NCBI GenBank assembly: GCA_964598695.1
Contig: CAZRDB010000035.1
Location: 1 to 34,352 of the forward strand
Reading direction: 5' to 3'
Source of the DNA: CAZRDB01 sp964598695
GTDB taxonomy: Bacteria; Armatimonadota; Zipacnadia; UBA1398
Length of the DNA stretch: 34,352 nucleotides
This document shows, piece by piece, positions 31,575-34,352 of this stretch. The notes below the pieces were generated by a model that searched no databases, had not been told where the DNA came from, and was given only the letters and a program-made list of their open reading frames with translations. The position numbers and the translations under genes were made by a program. The stretch's first letter is position 1, and the number at the start of each line of letters is the position of its first letter.

Positions 31575-32334
31575 GCCCGTGGCCTCGAAGAGCGCCGGCG
31601 CGGCCGAGCAGCTTCTGCTGGACCTCGACCTCCCGGTGGTCGCCCCGAAGGCGGCGCCGGTGCTTAAGCCTGCCGTCCGCCCGGCCGCCGAGCGGCTGCG
31701 CGAGGCGGCTCCCCCGCCGCCGGCGCCCCGCGAGAAGGGCTTCCCGCTGCAGGAGGCGCTGCGCGCGCTCGTCGACGACATCCGGCGCAAGGTGCCGCTG
31801 CTCGCCCACCTCGACCCGGCGCGGATCGCGTTCACGGTCAGCTCGGCCCGTTCGCGCACCCGCCACGGCACCTACGCGTTCATCATGCCGCTGCGGTTCC
31901 AGGGCGGCACCGACATCCTGCTGCACGGGGGCCACTCCTACCGCGCCCCCAAGGTCGTCGTCGAGGGACGCGAGATGCTCTACCTGGTCTACCTGCTGGC
32001 CCCGCGCTTCTTCCAGATGCCCGCCGAGCGCAAGCTCGAGACCATCCTGCACGAGCTGTACCACATCGATGAGGAGTTCGACGGGGACCTCCGGCGCTTC
32101 GCCGGTCGCAACTGGGCGCATGGCGCCTCTCGGAAACAGTACGATGAGACCGTGTGTCTTCTCTCTCGGATGTACCGCAACGCCTCGGACGGCCGATGGC
32201 CCGAGGTGGCCGAGTTTCTCCGCCACACGCCGGAGGACTACGACGAGCTGTACGGCGGGATCCGCTACCCGCGGATCACCCGCCCACGGCTGCGGCGCGT
32301 GAGCGAGCCACGGGACGAAGGAGGCACGCGATGA
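31546..32334 (+). CDS. Putative HExxH metallopeptidase
   Basis: The protein has 262 residues. The start at ATG 31546 lies inside the end of gdhA and is supported by GGAGAGAG 8 bases upstream; a later GTG at 31579 has no binding site. The N-terminal 65 residues are Pro/Ala-rich. The core has a beta region (ARIAFTVSSARSRTRHGTYA), then ERKLETILHELYHIDEEF with His 169, Glu 170 and His 173, a zinc-binding HExxH motif, followed by HGASRKQYDE. This resembles the small putative phage-type metallopeptidase family (DUF-like, PF18894 from memory). There is no signal peptide. It overlaps the next gene in an ATGA junction (32331-32334), so the three genes gdhA, this one and the next appear coupled. Confidence 0.75.
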   Translation: MPCEPAGSSRPVASKSAGAAEQLLLDLDLPVVAPKAAPVLKPAVRPAAERLREAAPPPPAPREKGFPLQEALRALVDDIRRKVPLLAHLDPARIAFTVSSARSRTRHGTYAFIMPLRFQGGTDILLHGGHSYRAPKVVVEGREMLYLVYLLAPRFFQMPAERKLETILHELYHIDEEFDGDLRRFAGRNWAHGASRKQYDETVCLLSRMYRNASDGRWPEVAEFLRHTPEDYDELYGGIRYPRITRPRLRRVSEPRDEGGTR

Positions 32335-33203
32335 GCCACACTGCCACGCGGTGGTGGTGTCTGTTGTTGCTGGCGGGAGGCCTGCTCTCGGCCGCCCAGG
32401 CCCAGACGCCGGATTCGGCCACAGGCCGGCCCACGCCCGACGACCAAGCCGTCGCCGGGCTTGTCGAGAAGCTGGTCGACTCGATCGGGCAGGGCGGGAT
32501 CGTCCGCTTCCCGGAGATGGCCTACCCCTTCTGGCTGGTCATCGGCGGCGCCGAGCCGCCGATCATCGAGATCGAGTCGGAGGACGACCTGGGAGTCTTC
32601 GGCACCGAGGGCGCCGGGCTGGTGCTTGGCAGCCTCGAGACGCGCATGGTCGATAAGGTCGCCATCGTCGACTTCACGTTCGGCCCGCCCGACGACCCCG
32701 AGACCCGCGCCGAGGGCTACGCCATCCTGCGCAAGGTGATGGACTTCTGGCTCGTGCAATGGGTGGCCCTGGCGCCGGCGCTCGACCCCGACAGCGAAGA
32801 GGGCAAGCAGTGGGCCGCGACCGAGCCCAGGAACCGCGACGCCCTGACGGCTCTCGCGGCGGAGTTCGGCCGCTCGATCACCACCACGGGCTTCGCGCCC
32901 TTCGAGGGACTCGCCGCGCCGCTGGCCGTCTTCGACGGTCTCCGGGGCCAGTTCGGGCGCTTCGCGAAGGCGGAGGACTTCCCGGTTCCGGGCGACCCGA
33001 TCGCCCGGAGCACCACCCGGATCCACGCCAAGGTGATGCCCGGTCTCGCCCGCGTCTCGCTGATCGCCGTTATGGACGACGGGATCCTCGAGTTCCAGCT
33101 CTTCTGCGTCCCGACCGACGATGGCTGGAAGATCGCCACCGTGGTCATCACACCGCCTGAGCCGGTGCGCGACACCGACCAGCCGGAGGAGGAGCAGGGG
33201 TAG
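32331..33203 (+). CDS. Exported protein of unknown function
   Basis: The protein has 290 residues with ATG at 32331, preceded by GGAGG at 6-base spacing; the upstream frame is open but this start has both the binding site and a signal peptide (WWCLLLLAGGLLSAAQA, cleavage likely after AQA). The mature protein is mixed alpha/beta with acidic surface segments (PPIIEIESEDDLGVFG, VAIVDFTFGPPDDPETRAEG) and a C-terminal domain (HAKVMPGLARVSLIAVMDDG) ending in a Glu-rich tail. I recognise no family. The overlap with the metallopeptidase-like gene suggests a related job, possibly substrate or inhibitor, but this is inference. Confidence 0.72.
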   Translation: MSHTATRWWCLLLLAGGLLSAAQAQTPDSATGRPTPDDQAVAGLVEKLVDSIGQGGIVRFPEMAYPFWLVIGGAEPPIIEIESEDDLGVFGTEGAGLVLGSLETRMVDKVAIVDFTFGPPDDPETRAEGYAILRKVMDFWLVQWVALAPALDPDSEEGKQWAATEPRNRDALTALAAEFGRSITTTGFAPFEGLAAPLAVFDGLRGQFGRFAKAEDFPVPGDPIARSTTRIHAKVMPGLARVSLIAVMDDGILEFQLFCVPTDDGWKIATVVITPPEPVRDTDQPEEEQG

Positions 33204-33225
33204 GAGGGGGACGGACGGCGGGCCG

Positions 33226-34352
33226 ATGACGCCTCAGGAGTTCCAACGCAGGTACACCGGCCACGCGCTCACGGAGCGGTCGGTCTACCAGCAGCACTTC
33301 CTCGATCTGTGCGAACTGGTCGGCCACCCCAAGCCCGCCGAGATCGATCCGACGGGCGCCCGCTTCTGCTTCGAGAAGGCCGTGTCGAAGCAGTGGGGCG
33401 GCGGCGGATTCGCCGACGTCTGGAAGCGCGACCACTTCGCCTGGGAGTACAAGGGCCCTCATGCGGACCTGGACAAGGCCCTGCACCAGCTTCTGTGGTA
33501 CCGCAAGGACCTTGAGAACCCTCCGTTGCTCGTGGTCTGCGACACGGATCTGATCCGGATCCACACGGACTTCACGCGAACCGCGAACACCGTCTACGAG
33601 ATCCGCACCGCCGACCTGTCGGACCCGGACAAGCTCGAGATCCTCCGCAAGGTCTTCCACGACCCGGAGGCGCTGAGGCCGGGCCGCACACCCGACCAGA
33701 TCACGCAGGAAGTCGCCGCGGCGATCGGTCAGGTGGCCATCGCCTTGCGCGACCGCGGGGTGGAGGCCCACCAGGCGGCTCACTTCCTCATGAAGCTGGT
33801 CTTCTGCTTCTTCGCCGAGGACATCGGCCTTCTCCGGCGCGGGTTGGTCGAGGAGGTACTGGAGAAGACGGCGGACGAGCCCGAGGTGCTCGACGAGACG
33901 CTCCGCCAGCTCTTCCGCGCGATGGCGAGCGGCGGCCGGCTCTTCCTCGAGAGGATCGAGCACTTCAACGGCGGGCTGTTCGACGATGAGGCGACCGTCC
34001 GGCTGGAGAAGTCCGAGGCTCAGGCCCTGGCTCGCATCGCGCGTGACGACTGGAGCCAAGTGGAGCCCGCGGTCCTGGGCACCCTCTTCGAGCGCGGACT
34101 CGACCCCAAGCGCCGCGCCCAGCTCGGCGCCCACTACACCTCGCGCGAGGACATCGAGCTGGTGATCGAGCCCGTGCTGATGGCCCCTCTCCGCACGGAG
34201 TGGGCTCATCTCCAGTCGGAGCTCGACGGCCTCAAGGGGCGCAACGTCGCGGGCAGGGCGAGCGCCCGTCTCCGCGAGTTCATGGAGCGTCTGGCCACCG
34301 TCCGGGTCCTCGACCCCGAGAGCGGCAGCGGCAACTTCCGTTACGACGCGCA
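33226..34352 (+). CDS. MmeI-like fused restriction-modification enzyme (5' part; runs off the window)
   Basis: The window holds 375 residues from ATG 33226. The N-terminal nuclease domain shows a PD-(D/E)xK pattern, FADVWKRDHFAWEYKG, with Asp 64, nine residues, then Glu 74 and Lys 76, which is the spacing I recall for MmeI. A helical linker (MKLVFCFFAEDIGLL near 189) follows. The methyltransferase part opens with LGAHYTSREDIELVIEPVL (about 300-318) and reaches motif I, VLDPESGSGNF, near 361. Family members normally read DPACGSGNFLY here. These single-chain type IIL/IIG enzymes cut and methylate from one polypeptide. No separate specificity or methylase gene is visible, because the rest lies beyond the window. 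Confidence 0.85.
   Translation, partial: MTPQEFQRRYTGHALTERSVYQQHFLDLCELVGHPKPAEIDPTGARFCFEKAVSKQWGGGGFADVWKRDHFAWEYKGPHADLDKALHQLLWYRKDLENPPLLVVCDTDLIRIHTDFTRTANTVYEIRTADLSDPDKLEILRKVFHDPEALRPGRTPDQITQEVAAAIGQVAIALRDRGVEAHQAAHFLMKLVFCFFAEDIGLLRRGLVEEVLEKTADEPEVLDETLRQLFRAMASGGRLFLERIEHFNGGLFDDEATVRLEKSEAQALARIARDDWSQVEPAVLGTLFERGLDPKRRAQLGAHYTSREDIELVIEPVLMAPLRTEWAHLQSELDGLKGRNVAGRASARLREFMERLATVRVLDPESGSGNFRYDA

Overview
The window is about 34 kb of GC-rich DNA (roughly 70 % by eye) with long open frames on both strands, short intergenic gaps, frequent GTG/TTG starts and strong GGAGG-type ribosome binding sites. The best taxonomic clue is a pair of prepilin-like proteins (10165-10926 and 11290-12048). 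Their shared N-terminus (FTLIELLVVIAIIAILAA, then FPVFARARAQARKTSCLSN) and C-terminal DGHAKW block are the style seen in very large numbers in Armatimonadota and, to a lesser degree, Planctomycetota. I infer an Armatimonadota-like bacterium. A run of 10 N at 1138-1147 marks a scaffold gap, so this is probably a draft or metagenome-derived contig. I found no tRNA, rRNA, CRISPR array, integrase or transposase.

Layout. 2-1532: the 3' part of an unrecognised gene, interrupted by the gap. 1545-5312: a secreted barrel plus sulfatase-modifying-factor-like protein, divergent from a membrane-anchored unknown protein. 5402-9838 (minus): a four-gene unit of OPT-like membrane transporter, tiny membrane protein, SDR-type L-threonine dehydrogenase and Kbl, which suggests peptide or amino-acid uptake coupled to threonine breakdown into glycine and acetyl-CoA. 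10165-12336 (plus): two consecutive copies of a cassette 'prepilin-like protein + about 77-residue lipoprotein', closed by a clear terminator. 12416-20822 (minus): the conserved translation/RNA operon rimP-nusA-infB-ylxP-rbfA-nrnA-truB-ribF, with a good promoter at 20903-20931. It lacks ylxR, ylxQ and a downstream rpsO, and its NusA carries an extra C-terminal domain like the N-terminal domain of the neighbouring IF-2.

20989-23405 (minus): a repeat-type helical protein coupled to a metallophosphoesterase lipoprotein. 23494-23815: a compact intergenic element with imperfect terminal inverted repeats, each of which folds into a hairpin. 23824-29511 (minus): RqcH/NFACT, an RmlD-like reductase, a YhaM-like HD exoribonuclease, a SPOR-like protein with a Gly/Pro/Thr tail, a TPR protein and a DUF1232 protein. 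29594-33203 (plus): a small Cys-containing basic protein whose frame appears broken at a C run, glutamate dehydrogenase, an HExxH metallopeptidase-like protein and a secreted unknown. 33226-34352: the start of an MmeI-like fused restriction-modification enzyme, cut by the window end just after an atypical methyltransferase motif I.

Most of the window is housekeeping. The parts that deserve a second look are the NusA/IF2-N fusion, the duplicated prepilin/lipoprotein cassette, the inverted-repeat element at 23.5-23.8 kb, the competing leader hairpins and frame break upstream of glutamate dehydrogenase, and the cysteine-less FGE-like fusion. I did not find a convincing wholly new multi-gene system.
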